Made by a program: the position numbers and the translations under genes
Assembly (NCBI GenBank): GCA_037176845.1
Contig: JAYKXP010000176.1
Coordinates: 1 to 64,000, forward strand
Direction: 5' to 3'
DNA length: 64,000 nt
Source of the DNA: Paramarasmius palmivorus
Lineage: Eukaryota; Basidiomycota; Agaricomycetes; Agaricales; Marasmiaceae
The notes under the pieces: model-generated
Told to the model about the DNA's origin: nothing
The model's input: only the letters and a program-made list of their open reading frames with translations
Databases searched by the model: none
In this document: in pieces, positions 24,606-34,849 of the stretch
Layout: the number at the start of each line of letters is the position of its first letter
Numbering within the stretch: the first letter of the stretch is position 1

Positions 24606-25094
24606 GAGAATGTCACATAGAGCTGGAGGTCTCAAGGGCGTTATTGTGATTATTCAGAGCTGGTTATTGACCCTCATCAAAAGATGAAGCGCGAGGCTTG
24701 CATGATTCCTTCTCGGTGATTTTTATGCGCAGAGAGGCGTTATGGAAGATCGAGCCCCAGATGAGACTGGTTATTCTTATTTCTATCTCATGTCTAGATC
24801 GACAACGAAATTTGAATGTTTCTGGTCATTGTGATGCTCGAACTCTACTCGGAATTGGTGAGGGAATACGATGATGACTCGGATTTGCGTAAGGAAATGA
24901 TCGAGACGAGGGTGCAGATGATACAGAACAGACATGAATTCCCTAAATATTTAGGAAACTCGATGAACGAGGAGTCTGCGAGACGCATATAGTACATGGT
25001 AACATTCGGAATAAATGAAACGGAAGAGGTCGAGCTTCGCAAGAGTAAGTAGGTGCATCGAAGGCAAGGAGGAACAAAATTGTGAGTAACGAAG
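24606..25094. other. 3' flank of gene B
   Basis: Noncoding. 24940-25090 matches the conserved 3' flank of copy A (GAACGAGGAGTCTGCGAGAC, CGGAATAAATGAAACGG). The long minus-strand frame crossing into the gene is a shadow. Confidence 0.5.
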
Positions 25095-27004
25095 CTAATC
25101 CTTCCAAGATCCAGGCATGTCCGGCGTATCATCGACGACCTCTTCAAGTCGATCTGGTCTCCTTGTACCGATGACTTCCAACTCTGGGTAACCCATGGTC
25201 TGTGCCCAATCCGAGGTTTTTGGGTCGAATCCACGTTCCTTTTGCCATAATTCGAGAGCCGTGTAGTCTTCTTTTTTCCATGAATGGTATCTATGTCCAC
25301 AGTATGCCGAGACAACCGGAAGATCCCACAAATGACACTCCTCTTCCGACACCTTACATTCTCCAGTCTCATCGAGGGACCAAAAATATGCATTTTCAGG
25401 CCATGCCTGGAACTCCCCCATTTTCATGGGGGGTGATTCAATGAACAGGTATACGTGTGATGGGTTGGGGCGAACCTCCCTGGGTGCTTGACCATGCTCG
25501 AACGGTTTCCTACGGTATGTAAATCCATCGACGAACCGGGAACGGATCACAACCTGAAATCCTGGATCCCACGTAACTGTTCTTGCCCATGAGCCTGTCA
25601 ACCGCAGACATACAATAAGAGGAATCCGTACAGTATCTCTCTGTCTCTATATCTGTAACATTGAGTTCATTGAAAGTTTTGAGCGATTGTGACAACCATG
25701 TCGATGAAAAAGCGACCCTATAGTCGATTGTGCACCATAGAGCTTTGAATACTGATTTGAATCCAGGTACGCTAAGATTCAGCTCGAAGCTGCAAATGGA
25801 TGAGCTAGGTAGGTGAAGCCCAATGGCAACGTACCGAATACGTCCGTCATCGGTTTTGACCATTCTTGACACCATTGACTGAGCTAGTCCTTCTAAATAT
25901 TCGAATCCAAGGGAAAAATGCGGCAATTGCGACAACCTGGCGACTGCCTCCATTGTTGAACTACAGTAAACAGTGCCGACCTCAATATGCGAGCATGACT
26001 GAACAAAGCTTGGGAATTGGGTGTCATGACACCGAGCTTCCACCACTGATAGCACGGGAGAATCCGCCCTTGACCCGATTCTTCGAAGAGCTTCGAAGAT
26101 AATGTCGGGTTCCAGCATCTGTACGTGAGTTATCTTCTCCGGAACACCGTCACTCCATAACTTTCCGAGAAAAGTGAAGACCTGTCGACCCTGGATACTG
26201 GAACCACGGGTTAGCTTGCCTTGCATATCAACCCATATCTCTCGTTCAACCCAGCCATCTTGGTGCTGAGGCCGCAAAGTTATGGTTTATATAATGCAGC
26301 TCTCAATCCAAAAACTTACTTACCAGGAGTTTCTGAAAGGAGACTACTTTCCAGAATGGGTCTTTGCGATCATCACACTCCCAAGGCACCAATTCTGGGC
26401 AAACCAGTCAGCATTGATCAACGAGAGAAAGAAAGGGCTATACCACCGTGGAATATCAGCATTGGGACCTCTGACCGATTAATTGCAAAAAGCTGGAACA
26501 TGTCCGGAGATCTAGTGAGCTGATCAGGTTTCCACTATCTCCTAGACAAATCACAGCTATACATGCCTGTCATGTGAAAATTCCCGAAAATCCTTCTCCC
26601 AGAAGTGATGCGCGCCTTCGCCTTTGTATGAAAATGCAGTGAACTTGATTTTGCTACCCACAAGTTGCACGGTGTATACAGCTCTTCGAGCTTTGTGGCG
26701 AACGTAAATAGCCTGACTTGTCCAGTTCCAGTCATATTCAGCAATCATTTCAGAACGTATGTCTTTTATCATGATAACATTGCCGAGTATCACTTCCTGA
26801 AACTGTATAAACATATATTTAGCCACAGATGAGTTAAACTACATAGTTACTCGCCTGGTCGTACATAGTGCGCTTTGCGACTGTGCTCTCGGTACTATGT
26901 CCAGTGATAACGTTCCCGTGGATCGTCCCATGGTTGTTGACCTGATGCCCACCCACGTTATTGCTAATGGTACCAGCGACAAATTCTTGGCACTCCTGAA
27001 GCAT
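25095..27004 (-). CDS. Paralogous array protein, copy B (~552 aa, unusual splice sites)
   Basis: Exons 26855-27004, 26567-26802, 26444-26511, 26324-26394, 25632-26265 and 25095-25594. The first four have exactly the lengths seen in copies A, C and D (150, 236, 68 and 71 nt). The product keeps GGHQVNNHGTIHG, YTVQLVGSKIKFTA, LFAINRSEVPMLIFHG, HQDGWVEREIWVDMQGKL, GTVYCSSTMEAVARL and the C-terminal VYLFIESPP and RGFDPKTSDWAQTMGYPE blocks. Introns 1 and 2 begin with GC instead of GT. The last intron would be only 37 nt, because the next acceptor would create an in-frame TGA. It could still be made by GC-AG splicing, but early decay is equally likely. Confidence 0.6.
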
Positions 27005-27683
27005 ATGTCGCCTTTAGGATTCACGTTGAGGGGAAGCGGTGATGAGTAACAACAAAGCAAAGCCTAAGACAGGGCTGACATATGTACTTTGAGCCCTACA
27101 GCATTTGACAGCAATGGACACGCGGCCGACAGAAGCCGATTGGACAGTTTAACCAGGTGTACAGGATTGATATGGGTGTTGAGTGCCAATCAGCATGCAC
27201 TATGCATGCACTGGGTCGGTTAGAGACACATGCGGCAAATGTGAGATTTGGATTCAGACTGGAAGAAACAGTGGGCATAGCACGGACTCTGTGAATTGTC
27301 GGAAGCCGTGGAGCGATCCCATCTTTCGGTGCAAACCAGTACTCGCTGCCTTGCGCTGTGATTAAATCAAAATTACTTAACAGCATTGTGAGCTTCAGAT
27401 GACCAGTCTAGGATTACTTATTCGTGGGCACAGGGCTTGAGCGCTACTCAACATGTGGTGGTCGCACAGCAGAAGAAGCAAATACTGGGGCGCTTATTTC
27501 ATGAGAAGGACAAGAATAGGAAATGAAGTTCCCACATATACTCTGAAGTCCAGGCTCGACTCTTCTGGATTCCCGGCGACCAGAATTCAAGATCCCATCG
27601 ACGTTGGCAAAGACATAGGCGTCAAACATCATCATCGATGGTCGTAGTGTGGGGCAAAAAGAGAGCTGTTGCTATTGGCTATG
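27005..27683. other. 5' flank of gene B
   Basis: Noncoding. Similar to the flank above copy A and, more weakly, to the ends of units C and D. It ends at the tRNA relic of unit C. Confidence 0.5.
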
Positions 27684-27750
27684 GCATTATGGGGAACTGA
27701 ACCCCCGCGCGATACGAGTGCAGGTGTTTTTTCCACTGCACTGTTAATGC
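27684..27750 (-). pseudogene. tRNA-Gly relic (unit C)
   Basis: GCATTAAC at the 5' side and CATAATGC at the 3' side still pair, and a T-arm GGGGG-TTCAGTT-CCCC is visible. The middle is too altered to give a D-arm or an anticodon loop. It lies just where the tRNA-Gly of the unit should be. Confidence 0.6.
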
Positions 27751-28422
27751 TATTCGGCGTTACGTGGAAAGGATGATTCATAGAGTTGTAGAGGTAGTTT
27801 GAAGTCTTAAGGGTGTCATGGTTCGGAGCTGACTTCTGATAGGCGTGAAAAGATTTGGGGCTAGAGGCTCGCTTGATTCAGTTGAGGCACCTGTTAGTAC
27901 ATAGAGAGGTGTTATGGAAGCTTGAATCCCTGGGGGATAGCTGAATATCGGTCTTCAGCTTAGTACTGTTCCATTAATGCTACATTACATATCAATTTCT
28001 TGGTGCATCTACCACAAGAGAATCGATATCGAGCCGTGTCCAGATCGATGACGTAATTTTGGATGTTCCGTGCCGTTGAGATACTCAAATTTTGCTCGAA
28101 ATCGGTAAGGGAGTAAGTATAACGACGGATATATCTTAAATGGATGGTTAGGACAATGGAACAGAAGGATACGACATGATTGCTGTCCAAATATCCGCTG
28201 AGGAATTCGATTTCGATGAATGAGAAGTCTTGGAGATGCTTATATGTACAGTACATAGTAATATTCGGAATAGATAAACCGGCAGAGCTGAGAGCGTAAA
28301 AGTCACATTGAAGAAACAAGAATAGGACTATGCATGTATGCAGGAAAGGAGGAAGAGTATACGACGAGAGCGAATTCACCGATACCAGGTCAACAAAGCG
28401 GAATTCACAGAGGCGAAACGTA
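27751..28422. other. 3' flank of gene C, now separated from its gene
   Basis: 28060-28330 matches the conserved 3' flanks of A, B and D (TTTTGGATGTT, GAAATCGGTAAG, CGGAATAGATAAA). It has no complete gene directly above it because the 30-kb element lies in between. This shows that it is the far end of copy C. Confidence 0.65.
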
Positions 28423-28560
28423 CTAAGACCGAAATCCCATCATGGTATCATCGACCTCCATATCATCAACCTCCATATTGTCGACCTCCATATCATCGAC
28501 CACCATGTTATGAACCTCCGTATCGTTAACCTTCTCAACCTCCATATCTTCAACCTCCAT
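28423..28560 (-). pseudogene. C-terminal end of copy C, cut off by the 30-kb element
   Basis: Minus-strand frame with about seven tandem pentapeptides close to MEVDD, then a short tail and a TAG at 28423-28425. The VDDT before the tail matches the VVDDT motif at the end of copies A, B and D. Joined to the other half of copy C at 58527 after removal of the element and one AT, the frame is continuous. Confidence 0.6.
28446..28560. repeat. 15-bp minisatellite in the copy C tail
   Basis: Seven to eight units of TATCATCGACCTCCA with substitutions. On the coding (minus) strand each unit encodes M-E-V-D/E-D/N. It is an expansion of a sequence present once in the other copies (GTATCATCGAC-ACCTC). 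Confidence 0.8.
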
Positions 28561-28584
28561 CGGGAAAATAGACACAGGATTTAC
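28561..28584 (+). repeat. Left inverted end of the 30-kb element
   Basis: CGGGAAAAT followed by ATAGACACAGGATTTAC-like sequence. Its imperfect inverted partner is at 58503-58526. Confidence 0.65.
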
Positions 28585-29037
28585 ATACGTTTACGTCCAT
28601 TTAAATCAGCGAAATACATGTAAATTAGTGAAATACATTTAAATGAATTTCGATGATTTAAATGAAAAAAAATAGACCTCCCTTATTAGGTTTCATTTTG
28701 TTTCATTTAAATGGATTTAAATGGGCCAAAATCATTTTATTCATTTAAATGTATTTCAACGATTTACCTTCATGTACATACACTTACATCCATTTCGCTC
28801 ACGTAGCCAGTATACAGCTTACGAAAACCAAATATACGGCCAATTATAGGTACATTGATGTGATATGGACAATACATGTACACACAAAGCAGACAAACGA
28901 ATCTAATACAACAGAGCAAGCGAGTATCCATACAGTTCCATTCCTAGGTCCATAGGCGAATAGCAATAACAATAAGCATCCTGCAAGCGTAAATGTAAGC
29001 CCAAGTTCGTATAGAATGTCATTATCATACTGTTCAT
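28585..29037. repeat. Left subterminal AT-rich repeats
   Basis: Repeated CATTTAAATG, GAAATACATTTAAATG and TGATTTAAATG words from about 28596 to 28770, several of them palindromic. The rest up to the DUF6698 gene is noncoding. The style matches the right end (58220-58470). Confidence 0.65.
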
Positions 29038-30480
29038 TCAATAATCTTCTCTAACGGTCATCGTTGCCTCAAACTCCATCCCCTGAGATTCCCGCTGTGA
29101 ATTCTTCTTCATACCCTTCTGCGCACCCTTCTGAGAACCCTTTTGAGAAGCATTACCGGAGACCTTCTTTGCTGGCTTGACTATTGCGGGCTTGGTGATG
29201 GGCTCCTTGCCAGTGGTAGGCTTGACGACTGCAGACTTGACCGCTGAGGACTTGACAGCTGCGAGCTTGATGGCGTTGGGCTTGACAGCAACGGACTTCT
29301 TGGGAGCAGCCTCTTCTTCGTCGTCGTCCTCCTCACTGTCCTCCTTCCCCGCATCCTCATCCTTCTCCTCCTCCTCCTCCTCCTCGCTATCGTTGTCATC
29401 TTCGTCGTCAGTGTTGTCCTTCGCACTCCTCTTCGACTTCTCCTTCTCTGCAGCCTCAAGTTGAGCCTCCAGCTCCTTAGCCTTCTTCTCGTCTGCTCGC
29501 TTTTTTGCCTTTTCAGCACGGTTCTTCTTCAACCGATCAATGGCGCTATCCTTGGAGGGCTTTTCGAGCTGTTGCTTGTTTGTCACCAGTCCAGCAGGGT
29601 TGCCAAAGACGTTACTGTATACGAAATGAAGTAGGTGTAATAGAATGTTGAATGACTTACTCGTTCCAGAAACTGAAGATCCTGGTTCTCAAATCGTCGT
29701 CTTCCTTCAACTCTTTGATGTCTTTGTCCTTGTTGATGGTAAGAACATCCACGATGTTGTAATACATCGATCGCAAATCAAGACCGCCATCTCGGTCTTC
29801 CCATCCAACCACAGTGCTGATAGCGAGGTAAGTCTAGGAAGTGGTCAGTACGTGAACCCTCAAATGAAAACCACGTACCAGTATTTGGTAGTACGCAATC
29901 ATTGGAGCATTGAACTTGACAAGCTTGAGTTTCTGCGCGATACAATTCTTGCGCGGCTTGGCAGGCGTAACTAAAACCGACTTGGCTCCAGTTAGAGAAC
30001 ATTTGGCAATCTGAAACCAATAAGTAGCGTAAACCATTAGCATACATCAAGTGATATGACTTACGCGCATCGGGAGATAGCCTTCGAACAAGCCCGTCTC
30101 TGCATCTTCGTTAGGATCGTCTACGGTCTTGCGTTTCTCTCGGCAATACATATAGCATAGAAAATCATCAGATTGAATCTGTATCTTCTTTTTTTGCATG
30201 CGTGTCACAGCCCTGGAAAGCATCAGCATGTGAAAGATGATCAGTAAACCACGTACGCTTGAGCTTCTTTTACACTCTCCAGAAACATGTCTGGAAAGTA
30301 TTCCACTGGAGCAATCAACTTGGTGATATCGAAGCTGTTGAGGCCACGATTCTCCTTTGATGAGGACACGAGCTGCGTCACTAAACGATCCTGGAATGGA
30401 TTTTCGAGAAGCCAGCCGGCTACTTGCTCGCTGCATCGGTGAACGTCCATCGATCTTGCGCATACAAGTTCTTCGTCCAT
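29038..30480 (-). CDS. DUF6698-like protein (417 aa)
   Basis: Five exons in phase: 30257-30480, 30065-30212, 29879-30010, 29661-29833 and 29038-29614. The core reads LFEGYLPMRIAKCSL...VTPAKPRKNCIAQK...AYYQILTYLAISTVVGWEDRDGGLDLRSMYYNIVDVL...FSFWNDNVFGNP. This follows the order of DUF6698 proteins, which are abundant in agaricomycetes and tend to lie near KDZ elements. A long tail of Glu/Asp blocks and Lys-rich, Ala/Val/Lys-rich stretches follows (roughly residues 230-417), probably disordered. The start at 30480 is the first Met of the frame; an earlier exon is possible. Function unknown. Confidence 0.7.
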
Positions 30481-30881
30481 CTGCAGCCATGGAGTCTCCA
30501 GTGATGTATCAAGCTACATTAACTAACTATGATCAGGGATGCATCAGCTATGGCAAGTAACGTGTCCACATAAGGAAATTTAGAGCAGTGCCACCAGAGT
30601 AATAGTCCTTTCACCACACTAAAAAGGCCCTGCGCTGAATTGAACCTTAGCTACACTGGAACACTTCACTGGCCACAATAACTACTAAGCCATTCAGTCT
30701 GTGATAACCTATGAAGTGTACATTAAGATATCACCTCATATTTGAAGCGTCTGGGAAATAAATACATGGCTATTACCAAGTATAGTAACCAGAAAAAAAA
30801 TAAAAATACAAAAAAAAACCGCAAAATCAAGCCTCACAGAAATATACAAAAAAGGAAAGAGAATACCTTTGAACACGTCCA
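30481..30881. other. Intergenic between DUF6698-like and KDZ genes
   Basis: Noncoding with an A-rich run near 30790-30860. A tRNA-like stretch near 30600-30690 did not fold well enough to call. Confidence 0.45.
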
Positions 30882-33800
30882 CTACACAAATAAACCTTCT
30901 TCCCCAAAGTCTTCATCCTCCTCTATATCACTCCACAATGTATCCCCATCACCATCCTCGCCTTCTATGTCATCGGCAGAGTCCTCGCTCTCGTGTTCGT
31001 CACTCTCTACTGCGTCTGTACCCCCAATAACTCGCTGAAACATGGAACTAAATCTTGCCTTCAACCCCCACTGCATTTGTGCCTGCGCCACGGCATACGC
31101 TCTTTTGCCTTCTGGGGTAGCGGAGCTAGGCATGGGCTGCAAATCTGCACACCTCTCCCACTCCTGAGCACGCCATTCCAAATATGCCAATGTTCGCCTC
31201 ATCTCCTCCTTCACCAGTAAGATTTCCTCTTTGGCACGCAACAGACGCGATCGACTCTTGCACCATTCCGAGCGAAGAATGTCGTTGTTGTTCTCGTCGG
31301 CACCATCCTCCAGGTCTAATCTTCCACCAGCCCACCATATCCAGGAATGTGACTTTCTGGTCTCTCCGGTGCCATGCACAGTTCTATGATCTGCAGCTGT
31401 ACGATCAGGGTGAATCAGATCTGAGGGAAAGAAAAAGGATGGTTTGGAGGGATTGGAGTTGGAGGAAAGCGAGTGACTCTGGGAATGCACCGTAGGAACA
31501 CCGTCACCCCAGCGTTTCAATTTGCTGCCCAACAGCCTAGTAAACTCCGCTTCTTCTTCTTCAGTATCTTCTTCCTCGTTCCCCTTTCGCCCTGGCCCAA
31601 TCCTAACCAACGCTGGATCTCTCATGGCTCGCAAGTCTTCGTCCTTTAGAGGCTGTAAAGTCTTCTCCCATTCCCCATCACCCCAGAGCTTTAGAAGGGC
31701 AAAACGACAAGCACGATAACGGTTGGCATAGAAATGAACCCTATTGACCACCCTATTGATAACCTCTCTAGCCTTTCCCGACTCGCGTTGACCTCGGACG
31801 TTAGTGTTCTTGAATAACGTCATCCGGCTCTTGATTCTGAGAGTGTGCCTAATGCCATGGAGTGCATCATGGCACCGAGCCACTTCCAACCTAGCCTCCA
31901 CTGCTGCAATATTGGGATGGCACACGCGATGTCTATCTTCGGCGGGAATGTCTGAAGGTAGCCATATCTTGATATCGGCGGGGTCGACGTCAGAGGAGTC
32001 CTCGCGCTGGTCGATGTCTTCGAGATATTGGACAAGACCGGGCATGTAGATAGGCATGAGCTGTTCGTATGTGTTGAAAAGCTTTCCCAAAGAGACACGC
32101 AGTTCCTCGACCTTCTTCTTTTGCCTTGTAGTGGGATCGTTCTTCAGCTCTTTTAGCCGTTGCAGCAGGTCGTCTCTATTCCGTATTTCGAATAAGCACG
32201 GGCGTCTTGAGCTGGTACCAAGAACTCACTGTACGTTACGCATCTCTAAACCCATGACTATGAAGCCGGCACTTGACACAGCATGGTAATGCGTGCCCCC
32301 TTTTGCCAGCCTATTTTCCTCTTCCAGCTCCAGCTCCTGCAGGGCTTTCTCTTCACTCATAACTGTTGGATAGATTTCAGAAACCATGCAATAGGAATCA
32401 AGACAAGGGACTCACACTCCTCCCTGATCCTATAGGGGTTGGGTATGTCTTTCTTAGGATGAGGTGCGTTTTCCCATCGTAAACACATCTCTGACCACTC
32501 CTCGACTAGAGTATCTGGGAGGTTTGAGGTCAACCCTTCGTGCTCTGAGCTGAATCGCTGATGGTCTTTTGTGGCCTCTCGATAGCGTTTACAAAGGGAT
32601 GCACCTGTATATATGATCACAAGGCGTGTTTCAGCGACGAACATAAAACTTACCCATGCCCACGTATTTGTCCCAATTCCAGCCTCCCACCTTGGAATCC
32701 ACGTAATCCTCCCTAGAACCAGGGCCCATGGTCTTCGTGGCATTCCCCAGATTGTTGTGTTCGCCCCACAAACGCTCCAGGGATTCTCCGTCCGTTTGAC
32801 CAGCTCCAGGTATGAAGTTCAGGGAATACTGCTCATGGTCCTCCTGTCGGTGACCAGGCTCATGTAATTTCCCTATTCCAGGCGTGGTATGCATATCGAA
32901 ATGCAGGATTTTCGGCCAATGATCTTTCATCCTATCAAAGAGGTGCAAGAACCATTGACAGGCTATGTCGTAGATAACCAACAGCTCCAGAAGGAGTAAG
33001 AAATCGCGGAGCGCTTTGCCAAACACCCAATCCATACATCTATACCTATTCTGTGACGTTAGGGCTGGGCAAACCTTGGTGAATGGGAGCAAATGCTTAC
33101 CTCTCCCCTTTGTGCAAGTTACACAGCCTCACGAACATATCACTACGGCCACATGCAACCCCTCCAACCCCCGTGTAGCGCAGACCCTTGGAAAACTTGG
33201 TATTTTGCTTTGCCAGCGCGGCGAGCGAAACGCAGTTACTAATCTATCCCAGAGATCACACAACCCGTTAGGACCGCCTCATAAAACTGCCTTGATAAAG
33301 GAAATGAACATACCTCGTCTTCCGCATCACCCTGGAGGCAGAACTCCTCATAAGGCGCCCGCTTGACAAAATACCCCATGCCTTCATTTAAAGGCGGGTC
33401 TCGAGAATGAGAGGAAACGAGCTGTTCCTTCAGCCGGAAATTGGCATCCAAACACAGGCATAATCTATATAGGAACCTGAAGATATCATCAGCCGATTAA
33501 GGTACGGTGTGATGAGGAGACGCGCCTCACCTTTTAGGATCTAATTCCCAACCAGGTGGCAGGTTTTTCCCCGGATGAGGACATGATGGACACTGCAACA
33601 CCAACCGGCCTTCTCCAGCCTCTTTCTCTGGAATTCCGGATGAATCATGTCCCAAACCACTCCAGATGAGCATCTTCAAGTGCCTCCATTGCCTGATCAT
33701 ACGCAAAAGCGGACGATAACGCGATTTCGGAATGTTCAACCGCGCGTTGTCCGTCTGCTTCTCAAGCCCTCGATAAAAGTCGTAAGTCGAACCGTTCGTG

Positions 33801-34784
33801 GTAAAAGAGTTGATATGGAGAGATTCCAGGAATGAGAAGGTGGCCACGGTTGTAATTCGGCCGTTCGTGCATGTAGCGGGGTAAAGCCCACATCGAAGAA
33901 GCTGAATGTACTGTTCCGAACCTCGCTGTGGGCAACCACAGAAGACGAGGTTGACCCTATGGATACCGTTCGTGTGAAGAACCAACAGCTTGGAATGGCC
34001 AGGCTTTCCCTGAGGACAGGTGTTGCTGGAATGATTTAATTGAATCTTGTGCCCCAGCTCTTTGAGGGATGTCTTCTGAAAATGGTCCCCATTCCACTGC
34101 TAAAATCAACACAATATCAGCGCGTAAAACACTTCTCTTGCAAAACAACACACACCTGAATGACGTGAAAGGGGTTGCGCTGGTGTCTTTTCAAGCAGCA
34201 CCTTTTACAGACCAGATCCCAGCCAAAGCAGTCCTCGCACCGATACCTAGCTACTCGATCGTCTCGCTTCTCTCCGCTAGGATCGAAGCCTCGACAGTCC
34301 GCGCAACCTTCCGCGTGCAGGGAGTCTCCGCGTCCCTTTGAGCGTAGAAGCTCCGACAGGAAAACTTCTCGGAAACACGTCTTCCAGTACTTGTTAGGCC
34401 TTTTCTGGGGATAAGTAAGCTTTTCAGCCATGGAAAAAGGAAAAAGGTACCACACACCGCTCGCCAACTCTTGTTCTTTCTCTTTTTTCCAACCGTCGGT
34501 CCCTTTGCGAGCTCCTCAGCCAAAGGAATATCCTCCCACACCCCGGAGTATTCATCCTCGTTTGCCAAATGGCTCACTTGATTCGAGTTGGCTTGTTCAG
34601 GCCATTGAGTCCACTGAGTCGCCTGGTTCCATTGAGACCTTCCCTTGGCCGGGGATGAATGTACGACGCGAACCGATCCCGCCTTCGTCAAAGTCTCCTC
34701 CCTACTACGGACAATTTCGTGATCAAAGCCGACTTCCAAGCGCTGATGCGAAGTGTTCTTCTTGATTCTCTTGCGGTTCTTCAT
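30882..34784 (-). CDS. KDZ transposase with CxC2 cysteine cluster (1151 aa)
   Basis: Nine exons in phase: 34458-34784, 34156-34404, 33531-34096, 33314-33476, 33101-33243, 32654-33045, 32416-32604, 32230-32362 and 30882-32175. Residues about 110-192 hold a CxC2-type zinc cluster (CADCRGFD ... YRCEDCFGWDLVCKRCC ... HQRNPFHVIQ). Next comes the usual VLHTNGIHRVNLVFCGC and ATCTNGRITT region, then the KDZ catalytic domain. That has YDIACQW with D509 and the block FIPGAGQTDGESLERLWGEH with D568, E570 and E573, followed by a helical C-terminus with SWIWWAGG and an acidic end. KDZ enzymes (Kyakuja-Dileera-Zisupton) are cut-and-paste transposases. No stop or frameshift was met, so it may be active. The TET/JBP gene ends only 65 bp upstream on the same strand. 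Confidence 0.9.
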
Positions 34785-34849
34785 TGTACGCGACCAAAGA
34801 AAAAAGTGATTAGGTAATATAACTTGGAAACTAAAACGAGATCGACAAG

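Noticed and set aside
24845..25393. 182-codon minus-strand frame overlapping the end of copy B
   Set aside because: It is in another frame than the conserved C-terminal domain and includes the 3' flank; no similarity to the family.
29177..29464. Ser-rich plus-strand frame
   Set aside because: It is the antisense shadow of the Glu/Asp/Lys-rich tail of the DUF6698-like gene.
30600..30700. tRNA-like stretch on the minus strand followed by a T run
   Set aside because: D- and T-arm words are present but stems are broken; not enough to call a tRNA or SINE.
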